DNA of 64,000 nt. Origin: Durusdinium trenchii (taxonomy: Eukaryota; Sar; Dinophyceae; Suessiales; Symbiodiniaceae). Each line of letters starts with the position of its first letter. The first letter of the stretch is position 1. The notes under the pieces were generated by a model, which was not told the origin of the DNA, did not search any database, and worked only from the letters and a program-made list of their open reading frames with translations. The stretch spans positions 936,197-1,000,196 of the forward strand of contig CAXAMN010018890.1 of assembly GCA_963970005.1 (NCBI GenBank). Direction: 5' to 3'. This document shows positions 24,546-36,914 of the stretch, in pieces. The position numbers and the translations under genes were made by a program.

Positions 24546-25955
24546 TATAACCATGGGTCTGGGACAGATATTGGTTGAACCCCCCCAGAAGTCTCAAGCA
24601 GTTACCTGACTCCAGGTGGAAGTGACATACCGATCGTGACACCCACCCTCGGCTGGCCCGAACTGAGGTAGTCTTGACTTGATCCTATGCGTGCTTTGCA
24701 CGTCCAAAGCCTCGTGGCTTGGAGAACACACCCCAAAATGGACACAACATGGACAGAACGGTCTTCATTACCAAAGGAATCCATGGACCCCAAGGGGAAG
24801 AGCCAAGAATGTTCCCAGTTGCCCCAATTGACAATTATGTACATATATGCAATTATGTGAATGCATGTGTAGATATATATATATATATATAAATCAGTGT
24901 GCGTGTGTGAGTACATACCAATATAGTTATACGCCTGTATGTGTGCCCTTTTGCCAACACACCCTCCGCAAACCAACTAGTTCCACTGCTTGCTGGACTG
25001 GACATACACATGGAAAATGGATTTTCTCAAAACCTTTTTTTTTCCTCAGCAAAAGGAGCAACAGAGTGACGCTTTCAATGTCGATAGTGGCAAAAGCGTC
25101 GCCTACTAACAGTGGTGGACGAGAAGCTCATACACCACAGTACGAAACCATCTCTGGGTTGTACAACATGCACTTAAACTGCCCCAACCTGGGGCACATT
25201 GATTTTGTTCTGTGGACCCACTCAAAATTCCCCCGGATCTGGGGCCAAGCGCTCTGCACTCATTCACCTCCATGGGCAAGAAGCGATCACCAACCTCGCC
25301 CGCTGTGCTTCGAGCCTGTGGGTGTCTCAGATTGGAACTCATCCCCCCCACCCAGGATAAAAGTGGATGAATCGGGCTTCGACGATTCCGCGCCAGAAAT
25401 GGCTTAACATCAATTGATTTTGTGGAATTGTAGAATGCCTTATATAACTTCAATGCCTAGGTGTGGGGGTCCTGTCAACTAGAGACTGACTAACCTCCTT
25501 GGTTGACTCATGGATGACCCTGACTACCCTGAAAAGTGCACTGTGCGTTGAAGCAATAGAACGAACTGGGCTTCATCGGTTCTTCACCCAACCAGGTGGC
25601 CTCAAGCCTAACATAAAGTAACAATAGACAATACCCGTATCCTTTCCCAGGAACGTTCTGAAAACAAACAACACGCACTCACACTATTTGTATAATATGT
25701 ATATTTGGATGACACATATGAAACCTCCCAAATTACCGCAACTAGTAAGTGATGATTCTGATGGTGACTGTTCTATTCTTTCCATAATGGAAATTATCCC
25801 TGTCAACCATGAAATTCCGTCGTTGACGTGTTGACACGAACAGATTTGGGCCGCAAGAAGGGGCTTTGGCCTGTTCGATCGAAAAGCCTCAATCCATAGG
25901 TTCACAAATTCCATTAAGATCAAGTAGGGGCAGCAGCACTTGTTTAATCTCAAAC
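24546..25955. other. No gene recognised
   Basis: Contains a short TA run near 24874-24892. A plus-strand open frame of 186 codons (24847-25407) begins within the simple repeat and has no protein-like character. Confidence 0.4.
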
Positions 25956-25959
25956 ATCT

Positions 25960-26350
25960 TTGTGAGAATCACTCATCATACTCTTTTGGGGAATAACTCT
26001 TAAAACATATGTTTAATCACGCTGAATCATCTTTTTGAGAATCACTCTTAATCATCTTGTTGAGAACCACTCTTACTCATTTTTTGAGAATCCCTCTTAA
26101 TCATCAATTGTTGAGAATCACTCTTAATCATATTTTGGAGAATAACTCTTAATCATCTTCTCAATCACTCTTAATCATCTTGTTGAGAACCACTCTTAAT
26201 CATTCTTTTTGAGAATCCCTCTGAATCATCTGGTTGATAATCCCTCTTAATAATCTTTTTGAGAATCACTCCTAATCATCTTTTTGAGAATCACTCTGGC
26301 ACTCTGAATCATTTTTTTGAGAATCACTCTTAATCATATTTTTGAGGAAT
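25960..26350. repeat. Minisatellite of 25-27 bases, about 13 copies
   Basis: Degenerate head-to-tail copies of a unit close to tttttgagaatcactcttaa followed by tcatc. Copies vary by substitutions and 1-3 base indels, and some are truncated. AT-rich, with no open frame of interest. Confidence 0.9.
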
Positions 26351-26434
26351 ACTTGTGCAATCACCTATGCGATCTGGGAGATCTGAAATATGTTTGACAA
26401 AAACCACATGTCAAACTTCAGATTTCACCCCCAA

Positions 26435-26743
26435 TCACGACACTACCTGCTGGATGATTTGGAAGACATCCCGCACCAAGTAAGCTATCCTATCTAGCAT
26501 GCTTTGGGCCACTGTGCTCTTTCTTGGCCGTTGCTGGTGATCCGCGAACTTCGGACGGCCTGCTGCCCGGGCTGCCCCGCGCGGACCCAGCCCTCCGAAG
26601 CATCCTGAAGGAGAGCTAAAGAAACCCAAGCGTAGGATCACTCCATCTCTTCTCAAAAGGAGGACCGGTCGGAAACCACTACTGTGTGTGTAAGGGCTGC
26701 TGGGTTTCATCTTCTTGGAGGCTTTGACCCCAAAAGCGCCCAT
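26435..26743 (-). CDS. Possible exon, unknown
   Basis: A 102-codon open frame with a plausible segment near its C-terminus (SMLDRIAYLVRDVFQIIQQVV before the stop). A second frame in the same DNA is also open and Arg/Ser-rich, so the reading frame is uncertain. No domain recognised. Confidence 0.28.
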   Translation of the reverse strand: MGAFGVKASKKMKPSSPYTHSSGFRPVLLLRRDGVILRLGFFSSPSGCFGGLGPRGAARAAGRPKFADHQQRPRKSTVAQSMLDRIAYLVRDVFQIIQQVVS

Positions 26744-26759
26744 GGACCCTGCACTAATA

Positions 26760-27880
26760 GTTCCTCCACTAAATATAAAGGCATTTCGTCCCTCAATTTC
26801 ACAAACCAGCCACCACCTAATGCTGGTTAACGAGGTTGCTCGGTGGCAGGAATTTTGAGATGAGGAGATTCAGGGAGGGTCGTCCTTGGTACGAGTAACT
26901 CCTTGTTGGATACTTTTCATCCAAACAGCTTGCAAACGTCATCGGGGGACACTTTTGAGGAAGTCCCCCTCACAATGCCACGACTCTGGTCAGATGGTGA
27001 TATTTGGTGATTGTTTCGTTTCCCAGCATGGGTCATTTTCTCGTATCCAATGTTGACTATGTTTGCATGAATGGGTCTCGGCCAGGATCACTCAATTCTC
27101 CCATCTGTGCAATTCACGGGGTTTTGACACCCCATCTTTCCATCCTTTGACATCCCTCCCATGGCTCTCTCCTCCCCACTGACGATGCTTCCCCACGCCG
27201 CCACAGGCCGCCGTTCATCGCCTCAAAGGAACACGCTGAAAAGGACGTACCGGGACCTCGCGTGTTGCTGTGGGGACCCTGGTTGGGGAATATGTTAACA
27301 TAAAAAGGGAGCATGTTCGAATTAACATTGAACACATCAAAGTTCCGTATTATGATATCATTTTAACATCTATCTATATATATATACATATACTAAATGC
27401 AGTAGTTAATTGATGTGTTTTGATGTTTTTGTAGTATGTACATATTATTCTTGTATGCAGGTTCATTCTTCGATCAGTTTCGTGGTTCCAATTGATACTG
27501 TCCCAAGTCCATAAAGCTGAAGAGTCAGGACGAAGCGATGGCACCCGAGAGGTGCCTGCCCTTTCAAGCCAAGAAGTTGGTTCCCACTTTGTAGCAGGAG
27601 CGAAGCCAGCGGTTTGCTGGCTTGCCCAAGGGGAGGACACATGCTATGACGATCGAGAAATATTCATTCATATTCCGAAATCTCATCATCTGGACTCCCT
27701 CATTTGAGGAGCTTGGCTCCATTGAGCAAACATGGACGAAGCTGGCACGCCCATAGCATGCCCATATATCGCTCATCGTTCCCTCCTCGACCGGTCGAGC
27801 TCCCAACGGTCGTCCAATTGGCAGCTGAAGCGGTAGGCCACGCCTGGGCCACCAGGAGGAGCCAGGATATACTCAATATA
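26760..27880. other. Gene-poor stretch
   Basis: Short minus-strand segments at about 27210-27250 and 27640-27800 look weakly protein-like. A TA-rich run occurs at about 27368-27395. Nothing can be assigned. Confidence 0.3.
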
Positions 27881-27882
27881 TC

Positions 27883-28692
27883 CTATGTTGTAGGTCTAGG
27901 TGTCACATCTATGAACAAACAAAGACCCAGAGCTTCCTCACCAAAAAAGGTTGATATTCCACCATGTTCCTCCAAAAGCCATTGCAGAACCGATCTTTTC
28001 TCGGGACACTCCACATCCGTGCCTCTGCAAACGACGGCTCCCACCGGAACGCCACGGTTCGCTCCTGCCGAAACAGGGCGGGCCTGGTGCATCGGCTTGC
28101 AGCTGGGAATTGTCCACCTTGGTGATCTCCGGCGGGTCCACCGGGAGAGACGGGGAGGATCGGCTGGGGTTTCACATGGTTTCACCTTGGTTTCGACATC
28201 AACTCCAGTGGGACCTGAGAAATCTGAGAATCGGGCCACGTACTCCTTCACCCTCTCAGTCCGTGCCTGCCGCGCAGAAAACACCTGTTGGGTCTGCCCG
28301 CGTATGCCGCGCCACTGACCACTTGGGACTGGCTGCCCTAAGAATCGCTCCCCGAATGTGTGTCCATCCAGTTGCCACATGGCATTGTGGATCTTCATTT
28401 GCGTTGCTATGCCTTCTCCATCTTAACGCGGCACTGGAAGATACTGGACTTCCTCCACAGCCCTTGGAGAAAGTCCAAAAGCAGCGTGAAGAAGAAACAA
28501 AACCGCCGGCACCACCCGCGCAGGGCGAATGATCTCATCCTCCGACTGCTGTTCGTCGTCTTCGGGCATCGTGTACCTCTCCGGCAGGGTGACCGATGTT
28601 GTCGCGCACGGGGCACTGGGCATCTCGGGGCACTGGCCATAGTCGAGGTAGTTGTCCTGGTCGGGCGAGATAGTTGTCTGGGGAATTGGCAC
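27883..28692 (-). CDS. Putative gene with acidic N-terminus and hydrophobic segment
   Basis: Two minus-strand frames in the same phase are separated by a single stop at 28423-28425. The upstream piece (28692-28423) begins with Met and has an acidic stretch (PEDDEQQSEDEIIRP), then a hydrophobic stretch VVPAVLFLLHAAFGL that could be a membrane helix. The downstream piece (28398-27883) continues with WQLDGHTFGERFLGQ and a basic region. Either a short intron removes the stop (a gttaag donor lies just before it) or the gene is interrupted. No family recognised. Confidence 0.38.
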
Positions 28693-28816
28693 TGAAACGA
28701 GGTTCCTATGAGCAGCACGTGGATGCTTGACTAGTGACTAGTGTTTTACCTCCTTGAAAACGATTTTGTATGACCAACTCCCGCCAACTCCAGTACAATG
28801 ATGTCATTGCTAGGGT

Positions 28817-28964
28817 ATGATCTACCAATCAATGGTGAACAGTACACCACTCCAAACTGCTCTTCTCGGGCCCCCGGGTGACCCGTGGCTTGCCTCGTCC
28901 TCCTCTTCTTCCACACCCTTGGGGCCTCGGTTGGTGCTCTTGCTTTCGTCCAGGTGTTCGCCAA
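28817..28964 (-). CDS. Possible acidic exon
   Basis: A minus-strand frame reading EHLDESKSTNRGPKGVEEEE and then DEASHGSPGGPRRAVWS is followed by a gtgtac donor. Short, with no family assignment. It could belong to the same gene as the segments at 27.9-28.7 kb. Confidence 0.3.
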
Positions 28965-29548
28965 GGTGCGTACAGTTAGTTTTGTGCCAGTTGTTCCTGT
29001 GCTTGGAACACTCTCCCCTTTTCAGTTGCAAATTGAGGCTCCTTTACGAAGGAAAAAGGTCTAAGTGGCTCAAGGCTTGGCAGGCTGGGAATTCAACTCT
29101 TTGGGCAATTCTCTTCGCAGCAATCGGCCAGAAACCGACCAAACGATTCTAAGAAGGCAGCCAAAATAGGAAAACGCATAGGGAGAGTTGAACCTTGGCA
29201 GCGCTGGATGGAACAACCTCCGACACACCAAGCCCAGCGTTTGCCCAGGTTGATATATATGTATATATATGTGGTTAGCAGAACTTGGTAAAGAGGTCAC
29301 CCACTCAGCACGCAGTTGTGCGCTTAATGGCTTTGCGTCACTGCATCGCTTGCGGGATCTGGTGTGGCAGGCAGTACCTTTCAAATCCTTTAGACAAATA
29401 TGTATATATACATATACCAGTGTCGGGCAATCTTACTTAGTACCACAATGGACACCGATGTGTTAGGTCGGTTCTCAAGTTTTGGCATTTTGTACATGAA
29501 TTTGGGTGGCCCCCTATCGGCTTCAGGTTTTCTCATATGAGTGGCGGA

Positions 29549-29551
29549 TGA

Positions 29552-29584
<33 letters not shown>

Positions 29585-29585
29585 G

Positions 29586-29617
<32 letters not shown>

Positions 29618-29832
29618 TAGTAGCAGCAGCAGTAGTAGTAGCAGCAGTAGTAGCAGTAGCAAAAGCAGTAGCAGTAGTAGAGTAGTAGCAGCAGTAGTAA
29701 GAGTAGCAGTAGCAGTAGCAGTAGCAGCAGTAGGAGTAGGAGTAGGAGTAGGAGTAGGAGTAGGAGTAGGACCAGCAGCAGCAGCAGCAGCAGCAGGAGG
29801 AGGAGGAGGAGTAGTAGTAGTAGTAGTAGCTG
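29549..29832. repeat. AGT/GTA trinucleotide array with AGC and AGG variants
   Basis: Nearly pure trinucleotide repeat: AGT blocks, then AGC, then GGAGTA, then AGGAGG, then AGT. All six frames stay open, giving poly-Ser, poly-Val/Ala, poly-Leu and poly-Thr frames that I treat as artefacts. Confidence 0.97.
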
Positions 29833-31990
29833 TAGCTGTGGAGAAAAATATGTTTTCTGGTCTGGCCGCAGTTTCCCATAAACTATCAAAAGGTAAGTGC
29901 CGACACCACCACAACTGAAGAATAGGGTATCGGTCGGCTATCGGTAGGGTATGCGTGAAGCCCGACTCAAGCCCCCAAGAAATGCAAAGACACTACCTTC
30001 TCAAACATAAATACTAATGCCGTCACCCATGTTAGAGGGTATCGGCTTTGGGTGGGCCCCTATTGGTCCTGCAGTCAATTTCAATTCATCTTTTTCAAAA
30101 CACGATGTCCAGCCGAAAACTGGTTACTTCTGGTATTTCAGTCGGGTACGCATCTATAGGACCACTTTGCGATTCCTTCGGCCTTTTTCTCGCAGTGCCC
30201 TCAGCTTCGGAAGCCCCAGCGCCGCCGTAGGCACATGGTGCACACGCAGCCTGCAGGGGTGGGATCCTACGCTAGGATGTGCACAATCAAGACCATGTTT
30301 CCACGGTGCCCACAGCCAATCAAGCTTTTGAGGCGGGACCGCCGGGGTTGGTCTGTGTCTGAAGATCTTTCCGGTTTTGTGAGGCCTCTGGCATATGGAC
30401 ATGGAAGAGGTCAAGCTTGATAGAAGGCTTTTTACGGGGAGGTATGCGGACACAAAGAGCCATAAGAACAGCTGGACTTGCTTGAGTTGAGGCCCTTTCG
30501 TTCTTGAAAAAGACAGCCTCAGCCGGTCACAGCCCTAAAGATCCCACAGATTCCGCGTATGGTAAATATTTGTGTGCGACGGCATTTATTTGGTACTTGG
30601 CTCAAACACACTATATCTTATGTGGGGGCCCTATCTCGTTTAGACTACTTAAGCAGGAGGTCATGTCAAGGTATCTCGCTCGGACTACTGTAGTAGCAAA
30701 TCACACTATCTCGTTCAGACTGCTTTAGTGACATCAAACAAACGTATCTCGTTTATGTGGAGGCCCTATCTCATTCACAAGCGAATACTGATGATAGACA
30801 AGCAAATCGAGCATTCCGTAGACTACTTTAGTAAAGCCTAAATAACCGTGGTTGCTCATGTGAATATGTCTAGATTGGTCCCTGAAACCACCCCAATGTA
30901 GATAGATGACAAATGGAGTGCCTGGGAATAGATTCACTCGAGGCAAAACATCCTCCAGCACATAGAAAAGCGCCACTCTGTTGCCTTTGGTTGCACTGTG
31001 GCCGCCTGTGGCGGATCTTTCATGCAGCTAAGCCACCTGCGCCGTGGTGTGCTCCAGCCTTGTAGCCAGCGCTTGCCTGAGACACTCAACCATCATCACG
31101 TTGGCAAGAAACTGCAATGGAAGTGGACAAGAGTGGGAACTACTAGTTACTAAAAGTCTTTGATGCGAGGCAAACGACAAAAAGCACCAGGCACAACATC
31201 CACAACCCCACACCCAACACCGGGTCAAACCAACCGCAGATCAAACCAACTGAGCAAACGCCCCTGCCACCAAGTCACGGCGCCAGCGGCCCCAGCAGGG
31301 CCACCAGCAACTGCTGCCACCTCTTCTCTTACAGCTCGGTGCACCTGTAAGACCTGCAGGGTTTTGCCAAGATCTTACTGGGAAAAACCGCAACACCTGC
31401 AAAAACTAGGAGCGCAGTTAAACCTTTACGTGATTTCTAATTGTACATTATAATCATCGAAGATTCCCTACAAAACATGAGGAATTCCAAGGAACTCCTC
31501 ACCCGGTCCAAAACTAGCACACACTGAAGCGATCCAGGCCTCCTCCTCCGCCTGCGCCGAGCAGCGCGGGGGTCGCTCCCCCCCTCACCGGAGCGAGGGC
31601 GTCCAGCGAATCGCGCCCGTCAGGCGCTGATGGCGTCATGAAGCTGGCGACCTGGGAGGCGAAGACAAAGAAGATACACAAAACATGCATGTCTGGGCTG
31701 GGCAGGCGGGCCTGGTCATGGTCTTTTCTATTTTCTTGGGGGGGAGTTGAGCCATGTGAGGAGCGAGATTCATTTTCGCACCCAGATCTTTCAGAAGAAA
31801 CACTTCAGAAATAAAAAGGCAGCACAAACAAACATGCTCTCAGAACAATGACTCCAAAACGACTTGATGGGCCTTGAAGTACTATCCCCGAAACTGACAT
31901 GACAGCTGAAACAGGTTCTATTCCTCCTGCCGACGTTCACACCAACACTAGTCTTGATCCGTTCAGGGGCTACGGCTAAGGAACACAGGT
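29833..31990. other. Gene-poor stretch with a short repeat cluster
   Basis: Between about 30610 and 30790 the phrase tatctcgttyagactactt and variants recur at least four times, and ggccctatctcrtt occurs twice. Possible small minus-strand exons lie at about 31028-31110 (FLANVMMVECLRQALATRLE, ending in a stop) and about 31588-31640 (begins with Met). Neither is assigned. Confidence 0.35.
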
Positions 31991-32103
31991 CGAGTCAACC
32001 TCCCACAATGGAAAATATGTTGAGTGTAAAAAGAAAAAAGGCACAAGCTCCGACAAGTCATTCAGAACATGGTCAAACTTTTTGGAGTAGATGGCAAGTG
32101 TCA

Positions 32104-32227
32104 CTAGGCCCCCAACCGCTTCAACCGTTGGACCATCGCACGAAGGGTTCGGCGGGGGGTCGAACGCCACTCCGAGGCCCTCCCAATCTCCGCAGCCTTG
32201 GATGCAAGCTCCTTAAGGCGCTCCAGC
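32104..32227 (-). CDS. Terminal exon, basic amphipathic helices
   Basis: Starts after an AG followed by G and runs to a TAG at 32104-32106. The reading is helical and charged (RLERLKELASKAAEIGRASE, then RRTLRAMVQRLKRLG). It is probably the last exon of an unknown gene on the minus strand. The upstream exon was not fixed. Confidence 0.45.
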
Positions 32228-32777
32228 CTCAAAGCCGGGGGTCTTTGATGGGAAGTTTGACAAACCAAGGTATAGACGTCTTTGAGATTCGTTGGGTGGA
32301 TTGCCCAAACAACACCTGAAACATCCTGGGAACCGGCATTCCCTCAAGGATCTCAAAGACTGAACCATGTGGACTTCAGTGGGCTCAGGACCATGATTCT
32401 GATCCATAGACTCCAAAAAGAACGCTCCCAGGATGATGTACTGTAGCTTGCAAACACCCCAGCCAACAGGGGTTGTGCAGACCTTCGGCTTTCATCCACA
32501 ATCAACGTCCGCGCTTGATGGAAGATAGGATAACCACAGGAATGTAGTGATGTGAATTGGCAGGTCGGTGCAGTTGTGGCACTACCTTTCAACAAACGGA
32601 CTACTAATTCGTATCATTTCGTATCTATGAATGTCTGCTATGCAAGGCGAGGTCGACATGTCAAAGCGCACTACATCTTGGGAACTGTACGAACATGTAT
32701 TGGACCAACCATCAACCCTCCACGAATTGGACGAACATCAAAATATAGCATCCCCATGCAATCCCCTCACCCCCCGT

Positions 32778-32894
32778 TTAAGCGTCTGCACCGAGCCGCT
32801 GGCCCCGCGTCAGCGTCGCCGGAGCGGCCAAGGCTGCAGCGCCTGTCCGCTCGGCGGAGTGCGCGCTGAGCGCACCGAGCTGCTGGAGGATGTC
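32778..32894 (-). CDS. Terminal exon, alanine-rich, unknown
   Basis: Phase-0 exon after AG, 38 codons plus TAA. It begins DILQQLGALSAHSAERTG and is followed by Ala-rich sequence. Its compact, in-phase structure after a good acceptor suggests a real exon. No family. Confidence 0.4.
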   Translation of the reverse strand, partial: DILQQLGALSAHSAERTGAAALAAPATLTRGQRLGADA

Positions 32895-33007
32895 CTGAGA
32901 CGATGGGAGCCGGTGGAGCCGGTGGATGGGTTTGGCGGTCTTTTTGTGTTGCGCGTGGAATGTTGAATGTTGATACACAACGGGGATTTGTGGACGATGC
33001 CATTGAG

Positions 33008-33133
33008 GATGGTGATGAGGATGAGGATGAGGAGGATGCTGAGGATGAGGATGAGGATGAGGAGGATGCTGAGGATGAGGATGAGGAGGATGCTGAGGAT
33101 GAGGATGAGGATGATGATGATGATGATGATGAT
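33008..33133. repeat. GAGGAT/GATGAG array
   Basis: Hexanucleotide-type repeat with GCTGAGGAT interruptions, ending in a GAT run. The plus strand could encode an Asp/Glu tract of about 45 residues and the minus strand a His/Pro or Ile/Leu tract. I see no support for any of these as protein. Confidence 0.95.
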
Positions 33134-33473
33134 GGCAGTTTTTGAGAGATGGTAGAGGTGGCAAAGAAAATGGAACAATGAGTCGTAGCAGGCCTCAACC
33201 GTGTGACCGTGTGTCCCACCTCCCAAAACAAAATGATTGGCCAGCAATGTGGAGCAAAATTGAGCGCCTTCTATCGCCTTCTATATATATCGCCTAACTT
33301 TGTGATACAGTAGAATGTTTTGCACAGGTTAGGAATGTTCATAGCAAAAAACAACGGACGGATATATATATATATAAATATAAAGACTATAGAAGTATAT
33401 ATATATATCAAAGATTATATAGTAGTATTATCGAACTAACTATATTTATTTGATTAAATATGATTATAGCATA

Positions 33474-33961
33474 TTATAGCTCTTCCCCTTGATGATCTCC
33501 ACCGCCTCCCCCTCGCCACCTCGCCTGTACCGACTCCTCATCCGTCACATCGCCTTCACCCCCCGAGCCGCTTGGTGCTGCACCGTTCAAAGCCCCGAGC
33601 TGCGCTTCCAAGCGCTTGGAGCGCTCCCAGATCTCCAGAACCGCCCGGTGCAGCTTCAGCCGTGTCACCGACAAGTCCGCCTGCGAAAGGGCCGGCACCC
33701 GCGCCGGCATGGCTAAAATAGCACCACGTTTTTTGATCCATCTTGTCCCACCTTCAGCTCCACTGGCTCCTCTGGCTCTTCCAACCTCCGCCTTGCCCGC
33801 AAGAGCTCCTCGATCTCCTCGTCCGTGTCCTCGCCCTCACGCTCACGCGACGCACTTCTTCGTGCAGAGCCTGAGAGGTCGAACTGGGGAGCTGCAAGTG
33901 CTCTGGGGTGGTTTCGACGGAGTCGTTGGAGGCCTTGAAGTTGTCCCAATTGGGATTCCAC
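33474..33961 (-). CDS. Gene 3' end: two exons of a charged helical protein
   Basis: The upstream exon ends at 33752 with EEIEELLRARRRLEEPEEPV and then ELK, followed by a GT donor. The last exon starts at 33680 after cag, in phase, and reads ADLSVTRLKLHRAVLEIWER, then SKRLEAQLGALNG, to a stop at 33474-33476. The 71-base GT-AG intron joins the two into one continuous charged helical region, probably coiled coil, with a Gly-rich tail. The 5' limit of the upstream exon is uncertain (an acceptor near 33930 is possible). I recognise no family. A structural or scaffold role is only a guess. Confidence 0.55.
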
Positions 33962-35648
33962 TCATGTCCATGTGCCGCGAGCCGGCGTCGACGGGGCCCT
34001 TGAAGATGCAAGAGGTGAAACAGTCCCACATATTGGCATTGGCACCATCCAGAGAAGGTTTCAAAAGGAAACAACAATTAGAACATGAAGACCACCCGTT
34101 TGTAGAGGGAACATCGTCTTCCATCGGAACTTACTAGGTCTACTTCCAGCAAGCAGTGTAAGCACCAACCGAGTCTTCTCAAGGAGCTCGATGTGCGCGG
34201 CTCGGGCATCAGGAGACCCTTCATCTCCTGCGGCTTTGCATCAACGAACAGCGTGTCGGGTGCTTCTTAGATTTGTCGCGTGAGTCTGAACAACATCAGG
34301 CAAGTCACGATATGAAACAAGAAACTAAACACGATGTGATCATCAAACTCCAAGCTTCTAAATGTCTAAATTAATTAACTGACGCATGTGAAGCAAGGTC
34401 AAGTCTAGGGAACATCGCAAAAAATGGTGGCCATTAGAACCCAGTGATACCTCGCTTCGATGCCTCTGAACTACATAGAACAATTCTGCGTAACTCAGAA
34501 TGAAACTTTATGAGCATCCATGGTTCTTATGGCAACTTCTTTCTAGGAACAAACATGAACAAACCAACCCCCTCGCCAAATCACTCCCAAAAAAACGCGG
34601 TAGCATACAGAACACGTTCACGTCTCCCAAGCGCGTGCTCATGCCCTCTCCAACAAACCCAGGACACAAACTGGACAAGAGACAAACTAGCATCATCGTC
34701 TATTCTGACATCATTAAGCATGACCGCAACCAACTATAATGCGATTTTAATTAGAACTTTAACATATAATAGACATATAGTCAATATAGTCACTATGAAG
34801 GTGAGCGCGGCATAGCACAACACAACACGACCTGAGCTGGATTAAAACACGAATAAAAGGGTACTGTTCAGGCGATCTTCCCCTTTCAGGTGAGGGGCGA
34901 CATGTTAGGAGCTGGGGCGGTCGTATGCAAACATAAACCGACAATGGCCCATGGCCTCAGTATATTGGAATTCACCTCAGGACGTGTTGAACATGTGAAA
35001 TGCCCTTCTGGCATGGAGTCTGTGGCATGCGATCCTTTCTGCACCAAAGCGATCACCCCACCAAGTGATGTTCGGGTATACCGAATTTCTGGAACATCCA
35101 ATTAGTTACAGTTCTGTAAACTCATTCTACGCCGAGTGATGTTTCTGAACCTCTATGAGCATTGAGATCGCTAAGCCAAACCAAGTCGCTTGTAGCAGTT
35201 GAAACTGCAGTTGGTCGCCACCCTTGTCAGGGTGGAGCTGCAATGCGCGGCGTTTGAAGGCCTTCCCAATGGCGGAGATATCCTAGGACTTCAAGCAAGG
35301 CCAGCAGGGAAGCTGGCATACATAACCGGATGTTCTATATGATGCATGTATTCTTCTTATACCTCAACTATGTGAAGGAAATGATGGGTGTCTAACATGG
35401 ATGCCTGCTCTTTGGCCAAAGAAAAAAATGTAGACGGCACCATGCTGCCTCGTCAATTCAGTCCACGCACAGTACCCGCAAACTCTGTAGTCCAAACAAA
35501 GCCATGATCCGTCAAAGCAACTCCGTGCTATCAGCATGCGGCACTGGAAGTTACAAATGAGCCTGCCACATTCATAATGCGGCTGCATCCATCTGCACCA
35601 CTTGCGAAATCACCATCTTCATCCACTCACTCCACCAACCCCCACAAC
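33962..35648. other. No confident gene
   Basis: Both strands have open frames of 60-110 codons between 34.5 and 35.1 kb, but none has protein-like composition or splice context. Confidence 0.35.
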
Positions 35649-35693
35649 CTACCAGGACCTCCAACTACTGCACTTTTCCCACCAAACCATGCC

Positions 35694-35695
35694 CC

Positions 35696-35727
<32 letters not shown>

Positions 35728-35752
35728 TTTCCCCCCCGCCCCCCCCCCCAAA
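35694..35752. repeat. Poly-C tract
   Basis: About 33 consecutive C, then ttt, then more C-rich sequence. Length is prone to assembly error, and the surrounding open frames are unreliable. Confidence 0.95.
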
Positions 35753-35759
35753 AGCTCTC

Positions 35760-35930
35760 CCTCCCGCGCCAAGGCTCCGCGGTGCGGCGCGGAATCCCTA
35801 AGACCCTCCAGGCCACCTGCCGTTCCAACTCTCTCAGCCTCAGCAGCGCTCCACCACGCCATGCCTGCAGGGCCACCACCTCCTGTACGCCGAGCACCGC
35901 ATGCACAAGCGCAACGGGCTGGCAAATCAA
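35760..35930 (-). CDS. Possible exon, helical
   Basis: The minus-strand reading includes VHAVLGVQEVVALQAW and then LRLRELERQVAWRVLG, an amphipathic pattern like the neighbouring exons at 36.05, 36.7 and 37.0 kb. The 3' side runs into the poly-C tract. Not assigned. Confidence 0.35.
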
Positions 35931-36047
35931 ACAGTTTCAGGGAGGGCTCGGCCTTCTGCGGAAATCGGGCGGATCAGATTCAACAGGTGGTGAGAAAAAC
36001 CAATTCAACTGGTGCTATTTCAAGCTCGTGCTAAGACGACCTCTTAC

Positions 36048-36135
36048 CTAGCTCTCCTCCGCGCTCGACGTGGTCGCCCCACGAAGCGCCGCTTCGGAGG
36101 TCTGCAACTCGGTCCGCAGCTGTGCGCTGAGGCGC
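36048..36135 (-). CDS. Terminal exon, helical
   Basis: Begins after AG followed by G and ends in TAG at 36048-36050. Reads RLSAQLRTELQTSEAALRG and a short Ser/Thr/Glu tail. Probably the last exon of an unknown gene whose other exons lie at 36.7-38.1 kb. Confidence 0.42.
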
Positions 36136-36629
36136 CTCGGAACATACGACTTCAAAGTATAAAAAATCATTGCCCAGCTGATGCAAAACACTTTTCTTTT
36201 ATGGAATCGGTGCAGTAGGCGCTCTGATTTGGGTGGGATGTGCTAGTTACATCTATAGTCATCTAGTTACTAGTTTCTCGTGTCTGTTGTAGCATCTTAG
36301 CTTAGCTTTGGATTTTGATTTCACCCCGACCGCAATGAGCATCGCAACTAAAGTAACTGAAAAGCCACACGATCCTCATCATCTTCATTCAAGCTTCACT
36401 CCACTTCCCGGTGTCCTCAATCCTTCTTCTCCGGCTCCTCACTCTGTCTTGGTTGATTGGCAAGAAACATGTCAGAAAGAAAGTTTGAACTTGTCAGACA
36501 GTAGTCCGGAAAGGACCCCTCCCCAATCGCAGCAACATACGTTTATTCGTTTCGGATGTGCTGTCACAAGCTTCTCCCCCCAATGAAACAAAGAAAGTTT
36601 CCGCACCTTCAGGTCATGGTTTTTTGGTA

Positions 36630-36760
36630 CACTTTTGTGCTCCATACTTTCCCTGTTGAAAGTTCAAACAAAGTTCCTGCACCTGCGATAGTAAACCCAC
36701 AGCATCCACAGGTGGACTGACTGCTTCGCCACCAGCCCTGCAGCCACGTAGTTCGTTACC
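36630..36760 (-). CDS. Possible exon, helical
   Basis: The minus-strand reading contains AGGEAVSPPVDAVGLLSQVQ and ELCLNFQQ, protein-like and in the same style as neighbouring segments. Boundaries not fixed. Confidence 0.33.
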
Positions 36761-36914
36761 CAGCTGCCACCCGCATGCCACAAAGCAAACGTGCACTCTG
36801 TACTTAACAACTATGTATCTCGAGGCTCCCCTAAACACAACGTCTACGCAACTCTCCCCCAAATTGATGAGATGAACCCATCCGCTCTGCAAGACCGATC
36901 TCCTAGGCTCTCTT

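Noticed and set aside
25960-26350. Possible CRISPR-like array
   Set aside because: Units are degenerate and contiguous, with no unique spacers, and the genome is eukaryotic.
29541-29918. Long open frames giving poly-Ser, poly-Leu, poly-Thr or Val/Ala proteins
   Set aside because: They are translations of an AGT trinucleotide array; all frames on both strands stay open, and there is no flanking coding signal.
32767-33247. His/Pro, Ile/Leu and Asp/Glu repeat proteins
   Set aside because: Produced by the GAGGAT array. Only the segment below 32894 on the minus strand has non-repeat protein character.
35577-36051. Pro-rich plus-strand frames over the poly-C tract
   Set aside because: Homopolymer translation; the minus strand has the more protein-like reading.
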